Of a stretch of 64,000 nucleotides of DNA, positions 32,701-44,144 are shown piece by piece. The notes below the pieces were generated by a model, which saw nothing but the letters and a program-made list of their open reading frames with translations, made no database searches and was not told the DNA's origin. Source of the stretch: Pisolithus tinctorius (taxonomy: Eukaryota; Basidiomycota; Agaricomycetes; Boletales; Pisolithaceae). Where the stretch lies: contig JANFAH010000004.1 in NCBI GenBank assembly GCA_024663395.1, positions 868,001-932,000 on the forward strand. Reading direction: 5' to 3'. The position numbers were made by a program, and so were the translations under genes. Every line of letters begins with the position of its first letter. Position 1 is the stretch's first letter.

Positions 32701-34910
32701 TTGGCGAAAGGTCTGGGAGTGGTTTCATCGCATAGTGCTTCGCATCTGGCTCGTCGACTCGATTGCACTTCGACTCGACGTTGACAAGGACTTTAGACTG
32801 CTTGTTCGGACGCATGAGCACATTGAAGACTTGTTTTCCTGTCCATAGTCGCACAGGCTTCCATATCGTCGGCGGCGGCAAATCTATTTGTAAGTCTGCG
32901 TCCGCGAAGTAACAACATATTTGTGTAAATTGACGGCGGTCGAAGAACGTGTCCCTCTTGGAGAGTAGATATGATGCGGTGATGAAATCCTGGATGGCCG
33001 CGATGACAGGCTCACCATTGCGAGGCGTTACAAGATTGTTTTTGACACTCATAAGCTCTAGTGCTTCTGTGCGAGCTTCCTCGGTCTGTGGGACATCTAC
33101 GCAAGAGAGTTTGAGACAACAAAGGGATGTTTTGCAGTAAGACTTACGAAGATTCATTTCATCTCCATCAAAGTCGGCATTATAAGGGCCACAAACGCAT
33201 TCATTCAATCGGAAAGTCCGCCAAGGTCGCACTCGGGCTCGGTGACACATGATGGAAAGCTACAGCTTAATGAGTCTATTGGATAACGACTTGAGAGTAT
33301 ACTGACCTTGTGCAAACTGGGCTGGCGGTTGAATAGGACAACATCACCGTTGATAACGTGACGTTCTACAGTATCCCCGACTCGCAGACCGTCAGCAATG
33401 GCGTTGCGATTACCGAACTTTAGGAACTTCTTGAAGCCACTACTCCCCGCGGTGACGTAGTTCGCACCAGGATGAACATCGCAACCATTGCGGACGGCCT
33501 GGCGTAAGCGCTCAATGTTGTGAGGTGTTACCCGTTCTGGGTAGGTTAGGATTTTAGCGACACGTTCCGGGACAGCAACTTCATCGATCCGAAGATTAGG
33601 GTCGGGAGATATGACAGTACGTCCAGAAAAGTCGACACGTTTCCCCGAAAGATTGCCGCGGAAACGGCCCTGCTTTCCCTTTAGACGCTGGACGAAACCT
33701 CTCATTGGTTTCTGGCCGGCTTGCGAAGGTACTCCGGGAAGTTCCGAGTTGACATACATGGCGACGGAGAGCTGGAGGAATTCCCAATGTTCCATGAACT
33801 GTGCTGTAGGGGCCCCTTTCGAAAGACCTTGTTTTATCAGAGCATTTGTGAAGACTATCTCTGTCAGCTTCACAGTGAGATCGTCCTCATTTGAAGCTCC
33901 ATCCTGGGCTACTGAAGGTCTAATGCAAACTGGAGGGACAGAGATATACTGCCAAATATATTCTTCTGGTCTCCCGAATTCCGGTCGCAGCCCTAGCAAT
34001 TCGCAGTCCTGATTGTTAGCGGTGAGATTGAGCAGAATGGCAAACATGTGAAGGGGGCAACGCACTTCGTCTGATATCCGTCGGAAGAGATCAAGTACCT
34101 TCAAAGGATTGAGTTCCTCGTGGACCGCCCTCTTGAGGTACATTCCGAGCTCCTTCTGTGCCTCGACAGCGGGGGCAAAACTCCGCTTCCACTTTTCCAT
34201 CTCATCTGCCGTTTTCTTCGCACGGAACTTGTCATGGATGATTTTCAATGCGCCCACTTTCTTGACGGCTCCGTTTGTTGCTGAGCAGTAAGGGCAATAC
34301 ACGACCTTTCTGGCGGCGGTATTCACTGCCTTGCAGAGCGCTTGGCGCTGAATGTTTTCCAGGCCGGGACGGCGAAATCGTTTGAGAAAAGCTCGTCGTT
34401 CGGGTCCATCCAATAGGACGCGTGCGCAAGTCTATCACAGAACTATGTCGACGATATTTATCGGAATGGAGGAAAATCGTACCTTGCATATGGCTTGCAG
34501 AATGGAAATCGTGTGCTTGAAATATCCTATATGAAAAACGGGGACAACCAGTTTGATGTAGGCGTAGTGTCCGACGCAAGTCCACAGACGACATGCCGCA
34601 CGTTTCGCAGAAAGCATTCTTTTCCGATGTTCCCTGTGCAGACGGTGTCTCTCAACACTACAGGGAGAATAAAAAGACAAGGACTACGCACAAGTCGCCT
34701 ATCCAAAACGCCATCCTTGACTGGTAGTCTGTCTATAGGGGTATATAAATCGCGATGGGTGACCTGGAACTCTGATAGTTGCACGGTGTCCTGTGCATTT
34801 AAGAGGCTAAACTGCAGCCGCTTGCTACAAGTCTTCACTAAGTGCATAAATCATATGTAGCTACTTACTTACATGACCTTGGGTGCCTGTGTAGATACGG
34901 ATTCCTTCAT
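29785..34910 (-). CDS. RPC1: RNA polymerase III largest subunit (RPC1/C160), two apparent frameshifts
   Basis: The catalytic largest subunit of nuclear Pol III, which transcribes tRNA and 5S rRNA. From the ATG at 34910, exons read 34910-34873, 34824-34692, 34633-34483, 34431-33307, 33259-33148, 33096-32527, 32475-32191, 32135-31708, then a block from 31646, and 31188-30941, 30880-30794, 30737-30669, 30616-30382, 30337-30159, 30100-29913 and 29854-29785. Landmarks are [33 protein letters not shown], the catalytic [10 protein letters not shown] (three Asp binding Mg), [19 protein letters not shown] (trigger loop) and a C-terminus ending KLLFEGAL. An extra T after the Asp codon before CVGHY (near 34580) and an extra C near 31352 break the frame. 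Removing both gives about 1439 aa, normal for the family. Confidence 0.93.
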
Positions 34911-35155
34911 TGACTGCCTTGGCTGGGTGTCATGGATGGAAAGGCGTTATGCCGAGTCTAATCTCGCGGCTGTGACCACGTGACGAATCTCCCAATTTAG
35001 AAACGATCGATCCTAAAGCAAGTCAGGGGTGATTCCATATCCGAGTTACTCCCATAACACGTGAAAGGTCCGCTTGAAGCCTTGAAGCGACCGGGAACGT
35101 TGATGAAGCCACCACACTCCTCATCTACACGGCCGTCGTAGCGCGATTCGATAAC
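34911..35155. promoter_or_regulatory. Divergent promoter RPC1 / acyl-CoA dehydrogenase with two CACGTG boxes
   Basis: The 245-nt gap separates two head-to-head genes. Palindromic CACGTG sites lie at 34977-34982 and 35058-35063. Such E-boxes bind bHLH regulators of the Cbf1 type in fungi. The sites are seen; their use is inferred. Confidence 0.55.
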
Positions 35156-37369
35156 ATGTCACTAACTCACTTGAAAGAATTCACCCTCGAGGAGGTCGCA
35201 GAGGTGAGCGGTGGGACGGCTTATCGATCTGTACACGAGTTGTGTTTAGTGACCTGCGTACAGCACAACAAGGAAGGAGACCTGGTTCGTTACCGGTCTT
35301 CCTTTTTTTTCATGTCGGGCTTACCTCTAAGGTAGTGGATTGTCATTCGATTCCAAAGTTTATGATTTGACCCGGTTCGCCAACCTTCATCCCTGGAGGG
35401 CCAGGACGTGTTACTTGCAAGCGGTGTGGGTACGTCGTAGCTCCACGTACTCTCGTATCAGTTGCTTGACGACCTGCCAGCCGGGAAAGATGCTACCAGC
35501 AGCTTTCTTTGGTTTGCATCGTCACGAAGTTCTTCTTCGTTCCCAGTACGCGCGCCTTCAAATCGGCTCCATCCGTGGCCGAGAGGAGCACATCAAATCA
35601 CCAGAACCAGGAGCCTATCTCTCACGTTCCTTACGCTGAGGCCTACCTGGCTTACCCCTGGCTTCCATAGCCCATACTACAGCTGACAATCACAGACGCT
35701 TTCATCATGCGGTGCGTGCCTTCTTCATGAAGGAGCTTCACCCGGAAGCCTTGCGTTGTGAAGAGAGCGGGAAACGTATATCCCAAGAAATGGATGGACA
35801 AGCTTAGGTGGGTTCGACTGCCATCTGCTTCGTGTCATCTTGGTCACTGACACAACCCCGACAGTAAAGTTGAACTTTTTGGCGATGCGGCTGGGTCCAG
35901 GAAAGTATCTCAAGGGTCTTACGCTCATGGGTGGGATCGTCAAGCCTGAAGAATTTGACTTATTTCCATGAGGTTCGTCTCATTCATGTGAATCTGCCTG
36001 CTGTCATCCGCCATCTTGACGAGGCTTCCATAGCTCATACTAAATACCGAACTTGCCCGTTTCGGAACTCGAGGATTTGTTGATGGCCTACTCAACTGGT
36101 GGGGTCATTGCTCTACCCCCAATCTTCAACTACGGTACACCGGAACTTCAAATGCAGTACGTTCCAGACATACTCGCAGGCAAGAAGTACATCGCCCTGG
36201 CAATCACGGAGGCATTTGCAGGCAGTGATGTAGCTGGCGTGCAGACCACAGCAGTACGTGAGGGAAATGAATGGGTCATTACTGGAACAAAGAAGTGCGT
36301 GTAGTCTAGTATAGACTTCAGGGACCACACGATACTAACGAGTTATAGGTGGATCACGAACGGGACATTCGCGGATTATTTCACAACGCTTTGTCAGACA
36401 GACGTACGTGACCATTTTTATCTCCCTCTGTTACTGCGTGTCCGATGACATCCTCTGAGGCAGTCTGGTCCGACGGTTATTCTGGTTCCCCGCTCTTCCA
36501 CAGTGTCCACAAAGCCTGTCAAGACATCCTACTCTGCGACTGCTGGCACCGCTTACGTCACATTCTCTGGCACGCGTGTACCCGTGTCACACACGCTTGG
36601 CGGGGTTGGACAAGGGTCTGCGTGTCATTCTATCTAACTTCAATCACGAACGGTGGATGGTCGTTGGGACGAGCCTCGGTGCGCAGCGGACTCGTCGTCG
36701 AGGAATGCCTGAAGTAGGTGCTCACGATCACTACCCTCTCATTATTACTAATTCCCTCGCCACTAAATCCATCAGATGGACGAATCAGCGTATGGCGTTT
36801 GGGAAGCCACTCAATGCGCAGCCAGTTATACGGGCGAGACTTGCACTCATGATCGAACGAGTCGAGGCATGTCAATCCTGGGTTGAAAATATAACCTACC
36901 AAATGAACCATGTGCGTCTTTGAGTCTTGCGTTACGGGCAATATCGAAAGCAGTATATGTGGACCAGATGACGTACGCAGAACAGTCGGACAAACTGGCT
37001 GGGCCAATTGCCCTCCTTAAAACAGTAAGTTGCGATCAGCACATGTCGATATATCGTATCCAGCATACATGATAAGGTTCGTATCTCGATTCGGGTCGCG
37101 AGACCGCAGAAGATGCCGCCCAAATCTTTGGTGGGCGGGGCATCACAGTAGGAGGGAATGGGCAAAGTCATCGAAAACGTTCGTTATGCATCCTCTGTGA
37201 TCCCACCCTCACTCATGTTCTTCCTTTTTTCATTTATTTAGTGGTGAATTCGCCAGTTCCACCGGACTTCACCATTCGATGCTATTCTTGCAGGGGCGGA
37301 AGACTGTGTTGGGTGATCTTGGTGTCCGCCAGGCCATCCGCAAGATGCCCAAGAACACAAGGACTGTAA
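35156..37369 (+). pseudogene. Cytochrome b5/acyl-CoA dehydrogenase fusion, broken by many single-base insertions
   Basis: The start is the ATG at 35156 (MSLTHLKEFTLEEVAEHNK). A cytochrome b5-like heme domain follows (DSKVYDLTRFANLHP then GG, with the second heme ligand in GLHRHEVLL). The rest is an acyl-CoA dehydrogenase: ALAITEAFAGSDVAG, WITNGTFADYFTTL, VPVSHTLGGVGQG, NFNHERW, ETAEDAAQIFGGRGI and LGDLGVRQAIRKMPKN. The family oxidises acyl-CoA with FAD. The splice sites are sound, but reading the conserved protein requires skipping one extra base at roughly a dozen places (for example within HPGG near 35391, near 35643, 35795, 35970, 36090, 36620 and 36690). No deletions were needed. Either residual sequence error or recent decay. 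Confidence 0.85.
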
Positions 37370-38400
37370 CTGAGTCAAGCACTGTTACATTCCCTTTGTA
37401 AGAGGAAAGCGCCCATTGTGGAATTATACCTCTATCGTTTAAAGGTTGTAGTCTTTCGACTTTGGGGTTAGTCCAACTGCAGGTGTAAGGGGTGTAAATA
37501 GGTGTGAATGCTAATACTCGTCATTCATTTTCAACGTCTCCCACCCACGGTTCGCCGATCGCGGCCCCGGCCCGGCCAATGCGAACTACATCATATCACG
37601 TGGTTGAACTGTATCAACGACGTTCGGCGTCCCGCAGGATGCCAGAGAACGATGAAGTTAAAACATGTCGCAGACAACCCGATCCTGACATGTGGGACTT
37701 TAAGAAATCCTGCATACCCCGGCGACTCCTGGCTACTTCCTTTGCATTTTTCTGTCGTGTTTTGTGACCGTTTCTTGGTTCTAATTTCTCTTGTTTTTCC
37801 GCACGTAGGTTGTCAGGAAGACAGCAAATTCCAGAATAATGTCCTTGATAACACCCACATTTGCCCAATTTTTGGCGCGAACTCGGAGGCGGCTGTTAGC
37901 AGTAATAATAGATAACAGGGCTACGGAGCACTACTGACCCTACAAGGAAGTACAACTCACCTATTTGAAATCTCATATTGAATACGAACGTTAGTTGCCT
38001 CCCCGAGTGGCACTCCTGCCACATAACCGTGGCCGAAAGTAAGTGCAGGTGAGCCTTGCAACGTCATAGCTAAGTGGAAAACATACCTTCATCTGATACC
38101 AAAAACGTCATCTAGTCTAGACTATGTGATCACTGTCCATGGTAATAACATACACTCTGCCTTATCAAATGACTATTGACAGGACACTGTTGGGAGCGTG
38201 ACGTTCGGCTCCACCCACGACAAACAGGTGAGATTGATGCCGGCGTGAATCTATTCATATCGCATTCGTGGACAGCTCTGATTAAACCAGCCCGTGGGTT
38301 TCTGCAGTTGCTACGTGTTAGAGAAGTATGGCTCCACACCCTTTTGCTCAACTTTGGTGAAAGGGAAATTACATACCACGATTATGCCCAGGACTCAAGA
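37370..38400. other. Upstream module of the small secreted protein array, unit 1
   Basis: No supported gene. The block about 37640-38000 resembles 39975-40310: both contain CAGTTAAAA-like sequence, then a GGGACTTT motif, a pyrimidine-rich stretch ending CGCA, and AACTCACCTATTTGAAA / GGCTCACCTATTTGAAA. The block 38160-38400 also recurs before the relic and the second intact gene. The whole upstream region was therefore duplicated with the genes. Confidence 0.55.
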
Positions 38401-38408
38401 TATAAAAG
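38401..38408 (+). promoter_or_regulatory. TATA box of small secreted protein gene 1
   Basis: TATAAAAG lies 50 nt before the ATG at 38451. The same box precedes the relic (39651) and the third unit (40795). Confidence 0.65.
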
Positions 38409-38450
38409 CATGGTGAAGTATGAACCGTCCTCAAAATTTCACTCGCGAAC

Positions 38451-38820
38451 ATGCAACTCACGAAGGCATTCGTTCTCCTTGCCCTTGCCGCATACGTGCG
38501 CGGACAATGTGCAGCTTGTGCAAACACCGTGGGCGGCGAGGCCTTTGTAAGCTCGTGCACTCAGGACGCTGTCTCCGAGACCTATTGCAAGTGAGCACCA
38601 CGTTTCACCTGACGGATTCCCCAAAGAGCTGAAGAGATTCTGGTCAGTTATGCCTATACCAACAATTGTGTTTATGTCGTGCGTGCATGGTTGCCCTTAA
38701 GAGATGAACGCGGCAACATCTAACAGCAAATGTGGACAGCCTAATAGCTACACCCTTTCCTTTGGCATCGGTGATTGCCCACTTTCTGTAGGAACAAGCA
38801 CAGATTGCACTCCGTGTTGA
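38451..38820 (+). CDS. Small secreted cysteine-rich protein 1 (83 aa)
   Basis: Exons 38451-38590, 38648-38678 and 38740-38820 join in phase (252 nt). The first 18 residues, MQLTKAFVLLALAAYVRG, are a signal peptide. The mature part has eight cysteines: C-x2-C close to the cleavage site, two more before the first intron, one in exon 2 (NNCVYV), and three in the last exon, ending DCTPC and a stop. The spacing is not that of hydrophobins (no adjacent Cys pairs). Exon structure is identical to the copy at 40851. Such proteins are secreted and disulfide-stabilised. An effector or wall role is possible but not shown. Confidence 0.75.
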
Positions 38821-39650
38821 CGCCCCTGTGGAGTCGGGGGGGGGGGAAGGAAGTTGAAGAGGATTTCTCGTTGATTCTTGGTGTTTCTACTGCTCAGGTG
38901 ATATCCCCCTTCTGAATATTAGAGTCCCGAGAACGTGCTAGCGCAGAGATGATTGCAGTACAGACTACCTCACCAGCCTTGACGGGTGAAGAGCTAATTT
39001 GATGGAGAATTGGGACAGTTGCAGATATACACTATCCTTCGTTGGCATTCTGCGGTCAAACAATTCAAAAACCTCCGTGAATAAGGGCGGAGCTTACCGC
39101 AGACCAGTTTTCTCCTATTTCAAGCCCCCCAGGCTGAGTTTCCTTGGTAAGACAGCGTAATTCAGAGCCCCTACAGCTCCTACTACACCTGAGACTAGGC
39201 GAGCGCCCGTGAGTAATTGCGGCCTAAAGCACTAGCTGGTACATGTGCGCCTTGCAACGTCTTCTAATCTCGCCTCCACGTTCACGGTGCAAATGTTTTC
39301 ATCAAAATGACCATCGATACGACGCTATGAGGAGCATTACATTCGGCTCTTCACCAGCGAGGTGGGATTGATACCAATGCGAGCGTATTGGTATCATCAA
39401 ATTACATTCCTGGACAGCTCTGATTAAACCTGCGGCCAATAGCCTTCCCCTTCCTCCTCCGCACATTAGGGCCTTGGATGGAATATAAACGGTCAGTTCT
39501 ATTTCTTTCCACGCGCGTCGCCGCAGGCCACACATATTGGGAAGTAACCTGACGCCAACGTGTCACATCCACATTTCCTGCAGTCTTTTGTTCAGCTTGT
39601 CGGAAAGAAAACTAGAAACTGAAATAATGAATTGTCCCCGGAACTCGAGG

Positions 39651-39735
39651 TATAAATGCGTGAAGAAATCTAATCCACTCGTAAGGATACAACTCATGAA
39701 AATGCTCTTGCTGGGTCACTGGTATTCAAGATATG
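39651..39735 (+). pseudogene. Relic of the small secreted protein gene, middle unit
   Basis: The TATA box (TATAAATG, 39651) and the start of the coding exon are recognisable, but the ATG is changed to ATA (39687-39689). Homology ends after about 40 nt. The preceding region 39230-39480 matches the promoters of the two intact units. This is a truncated duplicate. Confidence 0.6.
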
Positions 39736-39974
39736 TGAGGTCCCACACCAAATGAAGGTTCGGCTCCAAACATTTTAGTCCTAACCCTTGGTTACCGCTT
39801 CAGCCTCGGAATCTCAGCAACGGAGTGTCGTCCCCGAGCATCCTAAAACATCCGGCAGTGGTTTGGGAATATCGATATCGGTGCCAGTACTTCGTTTTCA
39901 GGAGTCCATGTGACGACGCCGCCACTACTGAAGGTTGAACATATCAATAGCATGACCGATCATCCTCTGAGCCC

Positions 39975-40310
39975 GACTGTGTTTCAGGAAAAACAGTTAA
40001 AATGTTCAGCAGATACAACACGAACCTGACGTGAGGGACTTTGAGAGCCCCACGTTCCCTGACGGCCACCGTCGCATTGTTCTGCCATATCTTACGGCCG
40101 TCTTAAATTCTTGCGTTTCTCCGCAGGTAGGTCTTCCAGCACACAGCACATTCTAGCATACTATTTTGATAACAAGCACACTTGCCTGATGTCCGGTGAG
40201 CGAACCAAGAAGTTGCTGCTCACAGCAACGGACAACGGAGTTACGGGCCAGTATTGGCCCCAGAAGGAAGCACGGCTCACCTATTTGAAACTTTCATGCG
40301 GAATATGAAG
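39975..40310. repeat. Diverged duplicate of the upstream module 37640-38000
   Basis: The stretch shares ordered blocks with the region upstream of unit 1 (see there). It contains no conserved reading frame. It marks the left part of the third repeat unit. Confidence 0.5.
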
Positions 40311-40794
40311 CCCGGGTTCAGTCTCAAGTCAGTAGTAAAGGAGGGTCGGACTGCTCGGAGTTTTCTCGGCAAGAGAGCGTTAACTGGGTGTCCCTACAGC
40401 TCCTAGGGGCGTGCTCCCATGTGGTGCATTTGTGGCCAAGTGCAGGTGCAGGTGAGCCCTGCAATGTCGTTGCTAAGTGGAATACACCCATAGTGGTTAA
40501 TGGTAGACAATTGTTTTCATCCAAGAGCTCTAAGATGCCCAATGACAGCACACCATCAAGAGCGTGACATTTAGCACCCGCTCCGAACTCACTAAAAAGG
40601 CGGAATCGATACTGGCGCGAATCCATATAATCACCTGATATCATATGTTGCGGTCTTGGCAGTCGGCGCCAACACACCTATCAGAGGTCGGTCTGATGTT
40701 TTCCCCCCGCGCCGCTGTAGTCGCCACGTATTAGAAACGAAGCCAACGTGTCGGGGAGGAAACCACGTACTAGGATCGTGCCCCTGAACTTGGG

Positions 40795-40802
40795 TATAAA
40801 AG
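40795..40802 (+). promoter_or_regulatory. TATA box of small secreted protein gene 3
   Basis: TATAAAAG lies 56 nt before the ATG at 40851, the same spacing class as unit 1. Confidence 0.65.
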
Positions 40803-40850
40803 CAAAATGAAACGTGCAAATTCGTTACAATTTACAATCCATTCGCAAAG

Positions 40851-41221
40851 ATGCAACTCATGAAGACATTCGCTCTCCTCGCCTTTGCTGCATACGCGCA
40901 CGCAGGATGTGCAGCTTGCCCGAGTACCGTGGACGGCGAGCCCCTTGAAAGCTCGTGTGTCTCGGACATTGGCTCCTATACCTATTGCAGGTAAGCGCCC
41001 TGTTTTTTTTTATTACTCGGCGGGTCCCTAAAAAGCTTTTGGCCAGTTATGAATGGAGCGACACTTGCGTTTACACCGTGCGTGCATGATTTTGCTCAAG
41101 AAATGAGCGTGACAACATCTAACAACGAGTCTGACAGTCCGATGGCTACGTGCTTACCCTTGAGAGCACCGGTAACTGCCCACATCATGTCGGAACAAGC
41201 TCAGATTGCTCTGCGTGTTGA
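40851..41221 (+). CDS. Small secreted cysteine-rich protein 3 (84 aa)
   Basis: Exons 40851-40990, 41047-41077 and 41138-41221 join in phase (255 nt). Exon 1 and exon 2 have exactly the lengths seen in unit 1 (140 and 31 nt). The signal peptide is MQLMKTFALLAFAAYAHA. All eight cysteines are conserved with protein 1, ending DCSAC, while the residues between them differ strongly (for example HHVGTSS against LSVGTST). Conserved cysteines with divergent loops suggest diversifying evolution. A homologous tail continues after the stop in both units (GATTCTTGGTGTTTCT), probably the 3' UTR. Confidence 0.75.
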
Positions 41222-41948
41222 CGGCCCTGTGAGGTCGGGGTGTCAAGAGGAAGTTGAAGAGGATTGCTATTTGATTCTTGGTGTTTCTGCCGCTCAGATA
41301 ATATGTAGTAGAGGTCCGAGGACTACATACTGTCCCAGAAATTCGAGATTATATAGGACGCCCACTTTCCTTGATGGTATAGGAGTTATATTCTCAGCTA
41401 TTCAATGGGTACGAATATAGATATGCTGATTGCAAGTCAGCTAACGTGATGCGCGATGGGCCACCCTCACTTCTCGTGAGAAGCTAGATAGACTGCTAGT
41501 CTGAAGTAGAGTTTCCAGATGGTCGCATGTCCCTCAGATATCCCCTATTCTTTGTCGTCCAATAGCCACTGAAATTCCACCGGCTTTTAAACACGCCTTA
41601 TTCTGAAGCTTCCGTATGGTTATTTAGTAAGATATGGGATCCCTTTAAGCACATCGCGGGGCATTGCCTTCGTAGAAATCGAATGAGGATTGAGTCACGA
41701 TCTTGATACATGCAAATCGCAAGCGCAACGTTGTGTCCGACCACCAACTCCGCTTGATACGAATCCATCGTAAGATATAGCAGTTTATCATTGATTCGGC
41801 CTGCGGTTCCTGATCTCTTACCATATAACGGTCTCTAGCGTACTACAACGCAATACGGAACAAAAGTCCTAGTCCAAGACGTTTCGGCGACGTTACAAAA
41901 AATATTTACACTCATTCAAATTTCATGCTGGTTCGTGATCATCACCGA
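41222..41948. other. Intergenic, no gene seen
   Basis: The stretch contains the 3' flank of unit 3 and the 3' flank of the minus-strand gene that follows. No reading frame or repeat is supported. Confidence 0.5.
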
Positions 41949-42746
41949 TCATATGATTTGGAGAGTACCCCATATGAGCACCAGGGCAATGCCGCTGTAA
42001 GCCTGGCCCAGGATGGTTCTGATTGCGCTATTCGTCGAGGACGTTGCACTCGCTGATGTAGCACCGGTTTCGGACGAGGTGCCGGTGACACTAGCCACGG
42101 GTGGTACCGTGACTACTCCAGACCCAGTCGCGGAGGCCTCAGTTGCGGATGCTAGGACACAGTTAGCAGAAGCGATGTATACAAGGTGATCGTGACTGAC
42201 GGGAAGGCGTCGTATGAGATGATAGTGCTTCAGCGTATGAGCTGTGCTTAGTGTGACCTTGAGACGTCCCCGGGGGCTGAGGCAAAGCACCCGCTTGAAC
42301 ACAAGACGATAACAGCTCTGCCCAGCGTTTAGATCATCAGCCACTAATGATATGCATAAATTAAAAGGGGGACCCACGCTCAACTGCGGCTTTTGTGGCG
42401 CTAGTGGAATTAGAGCCATCGATGACCTTGCTTACGCATCCGAGGCAGGTATGATACGATTTAATGAAAGTCGATGTACAGCATACAGATGTCGGACAGC
42501 CCTGTATGTATGCCTTGTTAGGATTGACACAACAGGTGAGGCCACAACATTGCTTACCGACGTGTTAGTATTGTTCGATATGGGATCACAAACGGGCGTA
42601 CACTGCGATGGGATCGTTGTCTGTCTCTTACTGACGGAGACACCGAACAAGGCTAGAATGGCGTCCGCGCTGTATGGTCCAGGGCCAATGGTCTGAGCAC
42701 TGCTCAAGGCCACAAACGCTGCCAACACAAGTGAGACGAAGCGCAT
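41949..42746 (-). CDS. Secreted, probably GPI-anchored cysteine-rich protein 1
   Basis: The start is the ATG at 42746, with signal peptide MRFVSLVLAAFVALSSAQ. Exon 1 includes SQCTPVCDPISNNTN. The next exon, after an intron of about 45 nt, encodes CPTSVCCTSTF, then Tyr-His and CLGC. A later exon gives a Ser/Thr-rich stretch (SVTGTSSETGATSASATSS) and a hydrophobic C-terminus (GIALVLIWGTLQII) followed by TGA at 41949. This is the layout of a fungal GPI-anchored surface protein. The exon starting near 42345 reads best (GQ then AVIVL) if one extra base is skipped. It is related to the gene at 43365-44144. Confidence 0.65.
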
Positions 42747-43364
42747 TGCAAGAGCTTTCTGCTGGTATCACTGAGAGGGTTCGAGAGGTAAAGAGAGGTC
42801 GGGCTCAAGAAGTCCCACTACCGTGTTCCAATATATAGTGCGCGACATATATTCGCGCCCTGAGCTGATCTACTGCTGCGCAAACGTGTAGGAAGAGCAT
42901 GTCCGCCGTCGTGGTTCTAACCGAACACTAAGTGGAGTAGGGTGGTGCCGCCAGTGGAATTTGGGCGGACTGATGGGACGAGTAAAAACACCTGCTGTGC
43001 ATTCTAACGACATTCTTCGGTTCGCGAGTACTAGTGCTGCGGGTGAGAGCTTCAGTGTCATCGGATGTGCAGCTGGTTTGGTTATGACCGTCATGACGCG
43101 GGATGGCTTTACCAAATGTGGAACAGACTCATACATTGATCGAGTAATATCACAGCTATTCGATCTAAGCGCGTAAGATATATACAATCGACAGTCGGAT
43201 GATCAGTACAATCGGCAACGTTCAACATTGAGTACTCGAGTAGAGGTAGAGGTCCTAGTGACTACATACACCTTGTTCGTTATCACAAGACAATTTCGTA
43301 ACAGTTCTTTATCCTCGAAGTGATCAGTCATTAACTGATGCAAATCCATGTCTGGGCACGCCTA
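42747..43364. other. Intergenic between the two related surface-protein genes
   Basis: No gene is supported. Short open stretches on both strands lack splice or homology support. The right part is the 3' flank of the next minus-strand gene. Confidence 0.5.
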
Positions 43365-44144
43365 TCACAAAACTTGATGGACAGCCCAGATAAGAGCCAA
43401 GCCTAAGATCTCGCGGGCATGCACTTGAACTTCCCTAGTAGCGCCACTTGTTGAAGTAGGCTGCGCTCCAGAGGTAGTACTGGTTGTGGCATTGCCAGAA
43501 GCAGTGGTAGTAGCAGACGTAGGTACGGGTGAAGCTGCAGGCGCTGTGATAGTAGAAAAAGTAGGAAGACTCTTAGAAGATGTACTTGCCGCTATAAGAA
43601 GATCGTCAGCACACATAGTTAGGCGACAGGTGGTTCTGCGTACCTTTAGCTGTTGTCTTACCTGATGAAGAGGCCGCATCAACGCCAGAGGTGGGAGCTG
43701 TTTGGCCTGGCAGTGCTGGCGGCGGCGAAAGCGAATAACCTGCTGTTTCACAAGCAGCCCAAAGTTCTATCGGATAACATCAGTGCTGTCTACGACGTAG
43801 CCCATAAGAAGACACACGATTGAGAGCGGTTTGCTCAGGAGCGTAGTCGAAGGAAGGCAGATTTGAGCCTATACAGCTGAAGCAGTTATAGTATTCGGTA
43901 ATAAATGTGTTGGTGCAACACTGAGACTGCGGGCAACCCTGGCAACGTTATCAGTACCGATACCGTCTCAGTCGAGATAACTGTAAATGCTCACCGCGTT
44001 CCCTTCGTTCACAACATTTTGACAGGTGGACGTGCAGGCAGCGGGGACGTCAACAGGGCTCTGCCTTCTGTCGATAGCGACCAGGCCCCTTGCGCCTCCC
44101 GCGGCAACCAACGCTACAGAGACAAGTAACAACGCAAATTGCAT
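43365..44144 (-). CDS. Secreted, probably GPI-anchored cysteine-rich protein 2
   Basis: The start is the ATG at 44144 (MQFALLLVSVALVAAGGARG signal peptide). Exon 1 includes VPAACTSTCQNVVNEGNA. After a GT-AG intron the next exon encodes GCPQSQCCTNTFITEYYNCF, then SC. Further exons lead to a Ser/Thr/Ala-rich region (TTTASGNATTSTTSGA) and a hydrophobic end (ILGLALIWAVHQVL). The CCT-x-TFI-x2-Y pattern and the C-terminal LIW motif are shared with the gene at 41949, so the two are paralogs in tandem on the same strand. Internal exon borders between 43630 and 43870 are not resolved. Confidence 0.65.

Noticed and set aside
37504..37915. Two overlapping plus-strand frames after the dehydrogenase
   Set aside because: They lie in a duplicated non-coding module whose other copy (39975-40310) does not keep the frames.
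38451..41221. Hydrophobin genes
   Set aside because: The proteins are small, secreted and have eight cysteines, but lack the adjacent Cys-Cys pairs that define hydrophobins.
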